Shown here piece after piece: positions 1 to 9,200 of a stretch of DNA of 34,841 nucleotides. The stretch comes from Pseudoxanthomonas sp. (lineage in GTDB: Bacteria; Pseudomonadota; Gammaproteobacteria; Xanthomonadales; Xanthomonadaceae): assembly GCA_017745195.1 (NCBI GenBank), contig JAGHZW010000088.1, forward strand, positions 82,574 through 117,414. Direction: 5' to 3'. The translations under genes and the position numbers were made by a program. Positions within the stretch are counted from its first letter, which is position 1. Each line of letters opens with the position of its first letter. Under the pieces are notes generated by a model. The model did no database searches. It saw only the letters and a list, made by a program, of their open reading frames with translations, and was not told where the DNA came from.

Positions 1-606
1 CAGCTCGTGCCAGGCCGTCTCCGGCATGCGCTCGGTGAAGCGCCGGAAGCAGCAGATCACGCTGGCCGAGTAGTGCATGTAGTTCGGCATGGCCAGGTTG
101 AAGGTCGGGTTGTAGATGCGCACTTCCAGGTTCTCGTGCACGCCTGACAGCGCCGCCAGGATCTGCAGGTCGGCGATCGCCGACAGCTGGTCGATCAGCA
201 CGCGGACCTTGACCCCGCGCCGGGCCGCGGCGAGCAGTTCGTCGAGCACCAGCCGCGCGCTGTCGTCCTTGTCGAAGATGTAGGTCTGCAGGTCGATCCG
301 GCGCGTGGCGCTGCGGATCAGGTTGATCCGCGCCAGCAGCGCGTCGCCGCCCTTGTCCAGGATCAGCGCGTAATGGTGCGGGTTGCCGGGCGCCTCGGCC
401 GAACGGGCGAAGGCCACTCCGGCCAGCGCGCGCAGCTCCGATGGCATCGCGCAGTGGTCCGGCCGGTCGCAGTCGAGCGTGTCGTCGCGCGCGGCCACGG
501 CCACGCCTTCGGCGCGCGCGCGCTGGCGTTCGCCGAGCGTGCCGCAGGCGGTGGTGGACAGCAGCAACAGGACCAGCAATGCCCGCAGTGCAACCTTCGG
601 TTTCAC
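1..606 (-). CDS. phospholipase D-like lipoprotein (partial, 3' end outside window)
   Basis: This is the first 202 codons of a PLD-superfamily protein of the cardiolipin synthase/phosphatidyltransferase-like type; the rest lies beyond position 1. The start is a GTG at 606 that overlaps the stop of the upstream yceI gene in a GTGA junction, which supports translational coupling. The N-terminus reads as a lipoprotein signal: a basic start, a run of leucines, then a lipobox ending S-T-T-A-C around residue 19. The segment with INLIRSATRRIDLQTYIFD, followed by LVLDELLAAARRGVKVRVLID, is the characteristic first strand-helix-strand unit of PLD domains. The region RIYNP precedes where the first HxKxxxxD motif is normally found, and that motif is not yet reached. 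The likely role is phospholipid or phosphodiester cleavage or transfer at the envelope. Family assignment is good; substrate is unknown. Confidence 0.8.
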   Translation of the reverse strand, partial: MKPKVALRALLVLLLLSTTACGTLGERQRARAEGVAVAARDDTLDCDRPDHCAMPSELRALAGVAFARSAEAPGNPHHYALILDKGGDALLARINLIRSATRRIDLQTYIFDKDDSARLVLDELLAAARRGVKVRVLIDQLSAIADLQILAALSGVHENLEVRIYNPTFNLAMPNYMHYSASVICCFRRFTERMPETAWHEL

Positions 607-1220
607 GGCGCGGCCTCGCGCAGGCGCACGCGCACCTCCAGGCGCACGTCGTCGGCCAGCGCGAACTGCCAGTCGCGCATGCCGTAGTTGGCGCGCTCGA
701 TCAGGCCCACGACCTGGATGTCGCAGTCCAGTCCGGGGCGCGCGCAGGTGGCGGGGGCCACGGTCAGCTCTTCGTCGCGGGCGACCCCGCGCAGGTCCAG
801 CCGTCCCTTCAGCGGGCCGCCGTCGCGCAGCAGCTCCGGCGAGTACGGTTCGGAGACGAACACCATCCACGGATGGCGGATCGCATCGAAGAAGCTCTGG
901 CTGCGCATCCAGGCGGTATAGCGCGGCCGGTCGGGGATGACCGCCTCGGTGGTGGCCACGCGCAGGCGCACCCGGTGGCGGCCATCGGGCAGGTATTCGA
1001 CCAGGCCTTCATAGCGCGGGAATTCGCCGGCCATGCGCTGGCCGAAACGGGTGCGGACCTCGAACCCCAGCCAGCTGCCGGCGGTGTCGAACGCTACCGT
1101 GACCGGTGCGGGCGTGACAGCCGTTGGCGGTGCCGGGACCGGCGCCTGTGCCCGGCCGGGCGTCGCGGCAATGAAGAGGGCCGCGCAAAGCAGCCTCGCA
1201 TATCCCTCGGATTTCCACAT
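603..1220 (-). CDS. YceI family periplasmic protein
   Basis: A 205-residue exported protein of the YceI family, whose members have a lipocalin-like barrel that binds long isoprenoid or amphiphilic lipids in the periplasm. The ATG at 1220 is chosen because it gives a clean signal peptide (basic start, LLCAALFIAA core, cleavage near GRA-QA) and avoids overlap with sixA; an upstream TTG at 1256 would run into sixA. Family hallmarks are the opening VAFDTAGSWLGFEVRTRFGQRMAGEF, the central SQSFFDAIRHPWMVF segment (the usual FfDvekyP-x-i-f position), and the late LKGRLDLRGV strand. It lies four bases after sixA and overlaps the phospholipase D-like gene, so the four genes parA, sixA, yceI and pld probably form one transcript. 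The ligand is not predictable. Confidence 0.85.
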   Translation of the reverse strand: MWKSEGYARLLCAALFIAATPGRAQAPVPAPPTAVTPAPVTVAFDTAGSWLGFEVRTRFGQRMAGEFPRYEGLVEYLPDGRHRVRLRVATTEAVIPDRPRYTAWMRSQSFFDAIRHPWMVFVSEPYSPELLRDGGPLKGRLDLRGVARDEELTVAPATCARPGLDCDIQVVGLIERANYGMRDWQFALADDVRLEVRVRLREAAP

Positions 1221-1224
1221 CGGC

Positions 1225-1710
1225 TCAGGGCCACCAGAATGCCGTAAGCCGGCCAAGGCCCGGTTCGATCGGATCCACGGCCGGAAGTTCCGGCAGTGCC
1301 AGCACCGCCACGCCGGCCGGCGGCATGCCGCGGTAGTCGCTGGTCTGGCCGCTGTCGAGCAGCGCCACCAGCCGCTCCAGGCCGGGGTTGTGCCCGACCA
1401 GCAGCAGGCGCTCGACCTCGCTCTGGTCCTGCAGCAGGCCCATCAGGGTGCCTGGCGTGGCCTCGTAGATGGCCTGCTCCAGGCGCTGTTCGGCGTAGCC
1501 GGTCACCGCCAGCACCGCCTCCAGGGTTTCCCGGGTGCGCCGGGCCGGCGAGCACAGCACGCGGTCGGGCTGCAGGCCCTGCCCGGCGAGCCAGCGGCCG
1601 GCGGCCTCGGCTTCGGCCAGGCCCACGGGCGAGAGCGGACGGTCCAGGTCGGCCTGCCCGGCGGAAGCGGGCTCGGCATGCGCATGGCGCAGCAGGATTA
1701 CTTGTCGCAT
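1225..1710 (-). CDS. sixA: SixA-type phosphohistidine phosphatase
   Basis: A 161-residue cytoplasmic protein of the histidine phosphatase superfamily, SixA branch, which removes phosphate from phosphohistidine domains of phosphorelay or PTS proteins. It starts at the ATG at 1710, preceded by an AAGGA ribosome site, 20 bases after the parA stop. The RH catalytic pair is in VILLRHAHAEP (R8, H9; the usual RHG is RHA here, as in several SixA proteins). The second conserved block is LCSPARRTRETLEAV, and the late catalytic histidine lies in LLLVGHNPGLERLV. Length is typical for SixA. An earlier in-frame extension up to 2490 overlaps parA and is rejected. Without its partner histidine kinase or phosphotransfer protein, the physiological target cannot be named. 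Confidence 0.88.
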   Translation of the reverse strand: MRQVILLRHAHAEPASAGQADLDRPLSPVGLAEAEAAGRWLAGQGLQPDRVLCSPARRTRETLEAVLAVTGYAEQRLEQAIYEATPGTLMGLLQDQSEVERLLLVGHNPGLERLVALLDSGQTSDYRGMPPAGVAVLALPELPAVDPIEPGLGRLTAFWWP

Positions 1711-1730
1711 CGATGGTTCCTTGGTTCCGC

Positions 1731-2366
1731 TCAGGCCTTGTCCAGCCACTTCAGCAGCGGCTCCCAGTCGGCCTGGTGGTCGCGCACCTGGGCGGAGTGG
1801 TAGTCGAACAGGCTGCGGCCCAGTCCGACCAGGACCACGTAGGCCTGGGTGTCGCGCAGCTGCGCGACTACCGGGTAGGGCCAGGACTGCAGCATCGCCA
1901 GCGCCTGCTGGCTGGCGTTGGTCCACGGCTTGGTTCGGTTGAGCACCAGCCCCACCGGCAGCTTCTGCTTCTTGACCCGCTTCACCTTTGCCAGGGTGTT
2001 GAGGAAGTTGACCGTGGCCTCGATGTCCAGCGCCGACGGCTGCACCGGCACCACCACCGCATCGGCATGGTCGATGAAGACCTCCAGATCCTCGGCCAGG
2101 GCGCCGGCCGGGGCATCGATCACCACCTGCTCGGCATCGTCCGGGAGCCAGTCGCGCCAGGTCGCGCGGCGGCGGCTGGCATCGACCGGCAGGACCGCGC
2201 TGTCCAGTTCGGCGCGGCGCTCGGCCCAGCGCGTGGCCGAATGCTGCGGATCCGCGTCGGCCAGCACGGTGCGCCGGCCCTGCAGCGCCGAATACGCCGC
2301 CAGGTGCGTGGCGATGGTGGTCTTGCCCACTCCCCCCTTGGAACCGGCCACCAGAATCGTCTTCAT
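1731..2366 (-). CDS. orphan ParA/MinD-family P-loop ATPase
   Basis: A 211-residue ParA-like ATPase. It begins at an ATG at 2366 behind a GGAGG ribosome site and opens directly with the deviant Walker A motif [22 protein letters not shown], in which both signature lysines are present ([10 protein letters not shown]). The A' motif is [17 protein letters not shown], and the Walker B-like strand is VVIDAPAGA. The C-terminal half contains the [12 protein letters not shown] strand typical of ParA nucleotide-base binding. No N-terminal HTH and no adjacent parB gene or parS-like sites were seen, so this is not a plasmid/chromosome partition pair. Such orphan ParAs usually position protein complexes or poles. 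It heads the parA-sixA-yceI-pld run. Confidence 0.85.
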   Translation of the reverse strand: MKTILVAGSKGGVGKTTIATHLAAYSALQGRRTVLADADPQHSATRWAERRAELDSAVLPVDASRRRATWRDWLPDDAEQVVIDAPAGALAEDLEVFIDHADAVVVPVQPSALDIEATVNFLNTLAKVKRVKKQKLPVGLVLNRTKPWTNASQQALAMLQSWPYPVVAQLRDTQAYVVLVGLGRSLFDYHSAQVRDHQADWEPLLKWLDKA

Positions 2367-2553
2367 GCGTCGCCTGCCTCCGGATTGGCTGCCAGCAGGG
2401 TACACCGGGCCCCGTGGAGGCGGTAGGAAGCGATGCCTTCTGCGACCATCGTGGCGCGCCCTTGCCACGGACGCGCCCTCGACCGGCCATGACGACCGGG
2501 CCGCCCCGGCCGGCTTGCCCCGCGCTATCGCAGGAACCGCCCGGGCGCGGGAC

Positions 2554-3729
2554 TCAGCCGCCGGTCGCAGGTGACGGCGCCACCGGGTTGCGCGACACCA
2601 AATCGCGCAGGCGCGGATCCCCAGGCAACCAGCCGGATGGCGGCGCAATGGCGATGCCGTTAGCCTGCAGCGCCATCTGCAGGGCCGGAAGCTCGCCCTG
2701 CTCAAGGAAGCGCTGCAGGTAGTCCGGCGGCAACGGTGTTCCCGCGGCGCCGCTGAGCAGGCGCTGCGCCTGCTCCTGGAGCCAGGCGATCCGGCGCAGC
2801 CGTTCGCGCGCCGGGACCGCAGCCTCGCCCTGGCCAGCCAGGCGCACGCTGCGCGCGGCGCCGATCAGCGCCTCGATCAGCACGGGGCTGTCGGCCAGGC
2901 GTTCCATCACCCGCACGCAATCGTCGCGCTGCGCCGACGGCGCCGCCGCCTCGGCCTCGCACATCCGGCTCAACACCCCGTAGGCCGGCAACGGCTGAGC
3001 CACCCATACCCCCACGGCGAGAATGCCGGCGTGGTCAGCCAGCGTCGCCGGGCGACCGAGCTGGTACTGGCGTCCGAGGGCTGCGGCGACCTGCGCATCC
3101 GGTGGCGGCGCCTGGACCCCGGCGGTGGATGCCACGAACAGGCGGCCCAGATCGAGCAACGGCATCGAGCGGTGCGGCGCCTGCGCCGCCGCGTGCAGGT
3201 GGGCGGTGGCGGCAGCGGCATCGCCCCGACGCTGCGCGGCGTCGACCGCGAGCAACTGCACGGTCATGTCGTCCGGCGCGGATTCGAGCAGGTACGCGAG
3301 GGCACCCTCGGCATCGCAACCCGCCCAGTCCGGCCGGCATCCCGCCGCTTCCCGCCACGCGACCAGCGGATCGCGCGGCCTCGCCGTCGCCGCCGTGTGG
3401 AACCACTCACCGGTGGGACGAGCCCCGGCCGGGTCGCCGTCGCCACCGTCGTCGATCGCCGGCCACAGCAACGCTGCTGCGAGCAGCTCGCGGGTGTCGC
3501 CATCGGTGGCGCGCTCACGCAGGTGCGCCTCCAGGGCGCGCGTATACGCCGCGCGCCAGGCCAGCACGGCGTCATGCGCCGGATCGGTGGCGGCGGCAGA
3601 CTTCGCCGCGGCGCGATCCACCGGCGACTGCGCGGACACCGGAGGCGCCACGGCCAGCCACAGACCGGCGATGCCGAAAAAAAGCGCGATCCGGCCTGCC
3701 GGACCACGTGCTGCGAAATCCGTTCCCAT
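2554..3729 (-). CDS. secreted alpha-helical hypothetical protein
   Basis: A 391-residue protein of unknown function. The start at 3729 gives a signal peptide (basic start, hydrophobic core [15 protein letters not shown], likely cleavage after VSA-Q); an upstream in-frame extension to 3801 is not signal-like. The rest is rich in alanine, leucine and arginine with helical repeats such as [24 protein letters not shown], which look like tetratricopeptide or Sel1-like helix pairs without clear consensus. Cysteines occur in pairs ([24 protein letters not shown]), consistent with periplasmic disulfides. The 187 bases to parA hold no other gene. I do not recognise a specific family. Coding status is supported by the uninterrupted frame, signal peptide and GC-rich third codon positions. 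Confidence 0.7.
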   Translation of the reverse strand: MGTDFAARGPAGRIALFFGIAGLWLAVAPPVSAQSPVDRAAAKSAAATDPAHDAVLAWRAAYTRALEAHLRERATDGDTRELLAAALLWPAIDDGGDGDPAGARPTGEWFHTAATARPRDPLVAWREAAGCRPDWAGCDAEGALAYLLESAPDDMTVQLLAVDAAQRRGDAAAATAHLHAAAQAPHRSMPLLDLGRLFVASTAGVQAPPPDAQVAAALGRQYQLGRPATLADHAGILAVGVWVAQPLPAYGVLSRMCEAEAAAPSAQRDDCVRVMERLADSPVLIEALIGAARSVRLAGQGEAAVPARERLRRIAWLQEQAQRLLSGAAGTPLPPDYLQRFLEQGELPALQMALQANGIAIAPPSGWLPGDPRLRDLVSRNPVAPSPATGG

Positions 3730-3804
3730 GCTCCGTTTCCCCCGATGCCGTCCGCAAGGACCGGCGGCAACATAGCATCGCCGGACGCACCGAGGCGGCA
3801 ACCG

Positions 3805-4725
3805 TCAGGCGACGATCCGCTGCAGCAGCCAGGCCCAGGCCGGCAGGGTCAGCAGGCACAGCACGATGCCGTAACCGACCAGCGCGGCGGCCAGGCGCGG
3901 CGCCAGTCCGTGCGCCATCGCCAGCGCGGCGGCGGAGATCATGGTCGGCATCGCCGACTCGAGCACGTTGGCGCGCAGCATCGGGTCGGGCATGCCGAAG
4001 GCCAGCGACAGCGGCAGTGCGATCGCCGGCATCACCAGCAGCTTGAGTACCAGCCCGGTCACCAGCGGCCGCACCTCGTCGCGCGGCAGGCGCAGCCGGA
4101 TCGAAAGTCCGACCGCCAGCATCACCAGCGGCAGCATCGCTTCGGACAGGCGGCGCAGGCCCGAGGCGATCCACTCCGGCGGCTGTTCCGGCATCAGGGT
4201 CAATCCGAACAGCAGTGCCCATGCCGGCGGGAAGCCGGCCACGCGCAACAGGATCGCGCGCGCGCCCGGCGCCGCATCGCCGCTGTAGCGGGCGACGATG
4301 TACAGGCCGACCGTGGACAGCAGGATGAAGGTGCCGAACTGGTCGTAGACCACCGCGTACTGCACCGCGTGCTCGCCCAGCAGCGCACGCACCATCGGGT
4401 AGCCGATGAAGCTGGAGTTGCACAGGCCCACGCACAGCAGCAGCACCGCGTATTCGTCGCGGCCGAAGCGCCACAGCCGTGCCGCCAGCGTCACCAGCAC
4501 CCAGGTGGCACCCATCAGGATCCACGGAGTGAGCGCCACGCCCAGCAGCGACCACTGCATGTGCAGGTGCGGCACGTACAGCAGCACCGCCGCCGGCAAG
4601 CATACGTACAGCACCACCAGGTTCAGCGTTTCCGACGCGTTGGACGGCAGCAGGGTGGTCCGGCCCAGGGCCATGCCCAGGCCGAGCATGGCCAGGATCA
4701 GGGCGAAGGCATCCCAGGCGATCAT
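3805..4725 (-). CDS. AEC family transporter (auxin efflux carrier-like permease)
   Basis: A 306-residue inner-membrane permease of the AEC family, which exports or exchanges organic anions. It starts at the ATG at 4725, 13 bases after the stop of the 2OG oxygenase, with AAGGA upstream. The protein is almost entirely hydrophobic segments in two groups separated by a central basic loop (LRLPRDEVRPLVTG), the usual AEC arrangement. Family features include the LNLVVLYVCLPAAVLLYV block near residues 36-53, the GLCNSSFIGYPMVRALLGE segment near residues 100-120 (the conserved N-x-x-F-x-G-x-P signature), and the late ESAMPTMISAAALA block. Substrate is unknown. Its probable co-transcription with the oxygenase is suggested only by spacing and direction. 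Confidence 0.88.
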   Translation of the reverse strand: MIAWDAFALILAMLGLGMALGRTTLLPSNASETLNLVVLYVCLPAAVLLYVPHLHMQWSLLGVALTPWILMGATWVLVTLAARLWRFGRDEYAVLLLCVGLCNSSFIGYPMVRALLGEHAVQYAVVYDQFGTFILLSTVGLYIVARYSGDAAPGARAILLRVAGFPPAWALLFGLTLMPEQPPEWIASGLRRLSEAMLPLVMLAVGLSIRLRLPRDEVRPLVTGLVLKLLVMPAIALPLSLAFGMPDPMLRANVLESAMPTMISAAALAMAHGLAPRLAAALVGYGIVLCLLTLPAWAWLLQRIVA

Positions 4726-4738
4726 CGGTCCTTGCGCC

Positions 4739-5443
4739 TCAGCCGCGACGGAACCACCCGGTGATGCTGTAGCGCGGCGAACCGGCCCACGGCGCCACCA
4801 GGCTGACCACGTGCGGCTGCGGCACGCGGAACAGGCTCAGCGAATTCCACAGCGGGGTGAACGTGTCGACCACGCGGCGCTCGGCCGGATCGAGGAACTG
4901 CAGCAGGCCGCCCCAGTCCGGCAGCCAGTCGCGGCTGAGGTTGATCACATAGGCGAACGCACGATCCTCGTTGCCGGCATGGTCGTTGTGCGAACGCAGG
5001 AAGTGGCCGTGGCGGTAGCGCACCGCGATCGCACTGACCATGCGGATCGCAGGATCACCGGTCAGGTGGCGGGCGAAATCGAGAAACGGCGGACTGTTGA
5101 GGAAATCGACCACCGCATGCAGCACCAGTTCCGGGTCCAGGCTGTCGCGCCTGGCCTCGATCATCCGGTAGCGGTCGAAGTAGAACTCGAAGCCTTCGCG
5201 CGCACGCGCGGTGGCCGCCTGCAGCAGCGCCGCGTCTTCCGCGCTGCCGGGGCTGGCGCTTTGTGGCAGGCCGGGTGCCAGTCCAGCGTCGGTACGCTGC
5301 GCGGTTTCCCAGCGGACTTCGTCGCGCAGGCAATCGTGCAGGCGCGTGGCCGCGTTTTCCTGCAGGAAGCCGGGAACCTGCACCCGTCCCTGCGCACGCA
5401 ACCGCGCCCGGAACGGTTCGACCTCGAGTTCGTTGCTGATCAT
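4739..5443 (-). CDS. 2-oxoglutarate/Fe(II)-dependent oxygenase (P4Hc-type)
   Basis: A 234-residue cytoplasmic dioxygenase of the prolyl 4-hydroxylase-like 2OG-Fe(II) family. The ATG at 5443 gives the natural N-terminus MISNELEVEPFRARL; further upstream codons read into the hairpin before it. The metal ligands are visible: the H-x-D pair at H152 and D154 (in FLRSHNDHAGN) and the distal histidine H211 (in VPQPHVVSLV), followed by an arginine in SPRYSITGWFRR that is well placed to bind 2-oxoglutarate. The YVINLSRDWLPDWGG segment is the usual strand before the GG-x-L turn. Relatives hydroxylate prolyl or other residues of proteins, and the substrate here is unknown. It lies between a secreted TPR-like protein and an AEC permease. 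Confidence 0.85.
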   Translation of the reverse strand: MISNELEVEPFRARLRAQGRVQVPGFLQENAATRLHDCLRDEVRWETAQRTDAGLAPGLPQSASPGSAEDAALLQAATARAREGFEFYFDRYRMIEARRDSLDPELVLHAVVDFLNSPPFLDFARHLTGDPAIRMVSAIAVRYRHGHFLRSHNDHAGNEDRAFAYVINLSRDWLPDWGGLLQFLDPAERRVVDTFTPLWNSLSLFRVPQPHVVSLVAPWAGSPRYSITGWFRRG

Positions 5444-5469
5444 GGCCGCGGCGGAAACGGCGCCGGCGT

Positions 5470-5499
5470 GGCGCCGCGTGCATTTTCGCACGCGGCGCC
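5470..5499 (-). terminator. strong hairpin between TPR-like gene and 2OG oxygenase
   Basis: A perfect 12-base inverted repeat (5470-5481 and 5488-5499, arm GGCGCCGCGTGC on minus sense) with a six-base loop lies 12 bases after the TAA of the upstream gene. No clear U-run follows on the minus strand, so it may be a weak terminator or an mRNA 3'-end stabiliser setting different expression of the flanking genes. Confidence 0.6.
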
Positions 5500-5510
5500 C
5501 GGACCGCAGC

Positions 5511-6143
5511 TTACGGCCAGGCCGGTGGACTGGCCCGCCAGGCGGCGTGCACTTCGGCCAGCGTGCTGCGTTCGTCGTCGCGCCAGTCCGGCAGCTGCTG
5601 CGCATAGCTGGTCGCGTCGGTCCACTGCTGCGGCTCGGTGCGCACGGCGGCCGCGTACCAGGCCACCGCTTCGGCCTTGTAGCCGAGCTTCCACAACGCC
5701 AGCGCCAGGGTCGGCGGTTGCCAGCCCGGCGTGCTCGGCCAGCCGCCGAGCAGCTTCAGCCACTGCTCCAGCGCGCGCTGCGGCTCGCCGGCGCGGTACA
5801 GGTCCCAGCCGTAGTTCCAGGTCACCGCGCGCGACAGGCGCTGGTTGCTCCCGGCATTCTTCTGCGCGGCGCGGTACAGCTCGTCGCCCAGCTCCGCCCG
5901 TCCGGTCTTCATTGCGATATGGGCCAGCTGCACGCGCGACTCGACGTCGCCCGGCTTGCGCGCGACGCTGGCGGCGAGCTGGTCGACCACCGCATCGTCC
6001 TCGCCCGGGATCACGACGATCGCGCGCGTGGTCTGCGGGTCTGCCTCGAAATAGAACTCCTTCGGCGCCGGCACCGATTGCGCCCGGGCCAGCAGCGAGC
6101 AAAACGCCAACCCGAAGGCGAGCGGAATACGCAGGTTTTTCAC
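5511..6143 (-). CDS. secreted tetratricopeptide-like protein
   Basis: A 210-residue exported protein. It starts with GTG at 6143 behind an AGGGGG ribosome site and has a clear signal peptide (MKNLRIPLAFGLAFCSLLARAQS). After a short beta-type segment (EFYFEADPQTTRAIVVIPG), the rest is helical pairs with TPR-like spacing: VDQLAASVARKPGDVESRVQLAHIAMKTGRAELGDELYRAAQ, then WNYGWDLYRAGEPQRALEQWLKLLGG, then LALALWKLGYKAEAVAWYAAAVRTEP. Known relatives are annotated only as tetratricopeptide-repeat proteins, and a scaffold or envelope-assembly role is a guess. It is transcribed divergently from the large indolepyruvate oxidoreductase gene, with a 145-base shared upstream region. Confidence 0.8.
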   Translation of the reverse strand: MKNLRIPLAFGLAFCSLLARAQSVPAPKEFYFEADPQTTRAIVVIPGEDDAVVDQLAASVARKPGDVESRVQLAHIAMKTGRAELGDELYRAAQKNAGSNQRLSRAVTWNYGWDLYRAGEPQRALEQWLKLLGGWPSTPGWQPPTLALALWKLGYKAEAVAWYAAAVRTEPQQWTDATSYAQQLPDWRDDERSTLAEVHAAWRASPPAWP

Positions 6144-6233
6144 GTGGTTCCCCCTGGCAACAGCCTCCCACCGGCATCGTAACCGCAGTGGCGCACATTC
6201 GGGGAGTGGGGGTGATCACAGAATCGCGCTTGA

Positions 6234-6239
6234 TATCAT
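6234..6239 (+). promoter_or_regulatory. possible -10 box upstream of indolepyruvate oxidoreductase
   Basis: TATCAT sits about 50 bases before the ATG at 6289, in the locally AT-richest part of the intergenic region, next to two short palindromes (GTGATCAC and TGATATCA). No convincing -35 box was found at 16-18 bases. The call is tentative. Confidence 0.3.
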
Positions 6240-6288
6240 TCGCCACCGGGCCGGCGAGGCCCGGCTCCGCCAGCACCAGGGCCCGCCG

Positions 6289-9200
6289 ATGACCAGTACC
6301 GCCGAACTGACCTCGCCCGATTCCGCCAACCAGCCGGGGCTGGGGACGTTCGACCGCGACTACACGCTGGAACACAAGTACACCCGCCGCGACGGCCGCA
6401 TCTACCTCAGCGGCGTGCAGGCGCTGGTGCGCCTGCCACTGATGCAGCAGCTGCGCGACGCGGCCGCGGGATTGGACACCGCCGGCTTCATCAGCGGTTA
6501 CCGCGGCAGCCCGCTGGGCGGCTTCGACCTGGAACTGTGGCGCGCGCGCAAGCACCTGGAGGCGGCCAAGGTGCGCTTCCAGCCCGGTCTGAACGAAGAC
6601 CTGGGCGCGACCATGGTCTGGGGCACCCAGCAGACCAACCTGTTTCCCGGCGCGAAGGTCGATGGCGTCTACGCCATGTGGTACGGCAAGGGCCCGGGCG
6701 TGGACCGCTGCGGCGACGTGTTCAAGCACGGCAACGCCGCCGGCACCTCGAAGCACGGCGGCGTGCTGGCACTGGCCGCCGACGACCATGCCTGCCGCAG
6801 CTCGACCCTGCCGCACGGCAGCGAAGACGAGTTCGTCAGCGCGATGATGCCGGTGCTCAACCCGGCCGGCGTGCAGGACATCCTCGACCTGGGCCTGGTC
6901 GGCTGGGCGATGAGCCGCTACACCGGCCGCTGGATCGGCTTCAAGACGATCGCCGAGACGGTCGAATCCTCGGCGTCGGTGCAGGTCGATCCGTTCGCAC
7001 GCCGGATCGTGCTGCCGGAGGATTTCGAGCTGCCGCCGGGCGGGCTCAACATCCGCTGGCCCGATCCGCCGCTGGACCAGGAGATGCGCCTGCACCGCTA
7101 CGCCGTGCGCGCGGCGCAGGCCTTCGCCCGCGCCAACGGTGTCGACCGCATCGTGATGGACGCGCCGAACGCACGGCTCGGCATCGTCACCACCGGCAAG
7201 AGCTACCTCGACGTGCTGCAGGCGCTGGAATACCTCGGCCTGGACGAGCGCGCCTGCCGCGACATCGGCATCCGCGTCTACAAGGTCGGCATGACCTGGC
7301 CACTGGAGCCCGAGGGCATCGCCCGCTTCGCCCGCGGCCTGGAAGACATCGTCGTGGTCGAGGAGAAGCGCGCGTTCCTCGAGCGGCAGATGAAGGAACA
7401 GTTCTACAACTGGCCGGCCGACTGGGGCCGCCGGCCGAGCATCGTCGGCAAGTACGACGAGGCCGGCGAATGGATCCTGCCGTCCACCGGCGAACTGACC
7501 CCGCCGACCATCGCCGGGGTGATCGGCCGGCGCATCCAGCGGTTCTTTACGACCGAATCGATCGAGCAGCGGCTGCGCTGGATGGATGCGAAGGAGGCGG
7601 AGATGGCGCTGCCGCGCGCCAACTTCCCGCGCGTGCCGCACTACTGCTCCGGCTGTCCGCACAACACCTCCACGGTGGTGCCCGACGGCTCGCGCGCGCT
7701 GGGCGGGATCGGCTGCCACTACATGGTCACGTGGATGGACCGCTCCACCGACACCTTCACCCACATGGGCGGCGAAGGCGTCACCTGGGCCGGGCAGGCG
7801 CCATTCACCGACACGCCGCACGTGTTCCAGAACCTGGGCGACGGCACCTACTTCCACAGCGGTTCGCTGGCGATCCGCCAGTCGATCGCGGCCAAGGTCA
7901 ACATCACCTACAAGATCCTCTACAACGACGCCGTCGCCATGACCGGCGGCCAGCCGGTGGACGGCCAGCTGAGCGTGCCGGACATCGCCTGGCAGATGCG
8001 CAGCGAGGGCGTGGACACGATCGTGCTGGTCAGCGACGACATCGCGAAGTGGTCGAAGCACGAGCTGTTCCCGTCGGGCGTCGAGTTCCACGACCGCGCC
8101 GAACTGGACGCGGTGCAGAAGCGCCTGCGCGAGGTGAAGGGCACCAGCATCCTGATCTACGACCAGACCTGCGCCACCGAGAAGCGGCGCCGGCGCAAGC
8201 GAGGCAAGCTCGAGGACCCGCAGAAGCGGGTGATGGTCAACACCCTGGTCTGCGAAGGCTGCGGCGACTGCGGGCAGAAGAGCTTCTGCGTGTCGGTGCT
8301 GCCGAAGGAGACCGAGTTCGGGCGCAAGCGCGAGATCGACCAGTCCAACTGCAACAAGGACTACTCGTGCGTGTCGGGCTTCTGCCCGAGCTTCGTCACC
8401 GTGCACGGCGGCAAGCCGCGCAAGGGCCGCAAGGCCGAAGCCGCCGCGCGCCTGGCCGAACTGCCCGAGCCGCAGTTCCGTTCCGCGCTCGAGCAGCCCT
8501 GGAACATCCTGATCACCGGCGTCGGCGGCACCGGCGTGGTCACCATCGGCGCCCTGCTGGGCATGGCCGGTCATCTGGAGGGCAAGGGCGCGACCGTGCT
8601 CGACCAGACCGGGCTGGCGCAGAAGGGTGGCGCGGTCACCACCCACATCCGCATCGCGCGCACGCCCGAGGACATCCACGCCGTGCGCATTGCCGCCGGC
8701 GAGGCCGACCTGGTGCTGGGCTGCGACATGGTCGTGGTCAACGACTACTGGGCGCTGTCGAAGGTCCGCGGCGAGCGCTCGGAAGTGGTGCTCAACACCT
8801 ACGAGGCGATGCCCGGCACGTTCACCATGCGCCCGGACCTGCACTTCCCGGCCGCCGACATCATCGCCGGGGTGAAGCTGGCGCTGGGCGGACGCGAGCC
8901 GCGCCTGCTCGACGCCACCCAGCTGGCCACCGCGCTGCTCGGCGACGCGATCGCCACCAACCTGTTCATGCTCGGCTACGCCTGGCAGCTGGGCCTGGTG
9001 CCGGTCTCGCACAGCGCGCTGATGCGCGCGATCGAACTCAACGGCGCCGCGGTGGAGATGAACCAGCAGGCGTTCGCCTGGGGCCGCCTGGCCGCGGTCG
9101 ATCCGCAGGCGGTGGCGGCGGCCGCCGGGCTGGTCTCCAACCCGGTCACCGCCGACGAGCGCGAGCCCGACGGCCTGCACCAGCTGCCGCCGGGCGACTG

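Noticed and set aside
1731-2366. Plasmid-type partition locus
   Set aside because: No ParB-like gene or parS-like repeats are present near the ParA gene, and neighbours are chromosomal.
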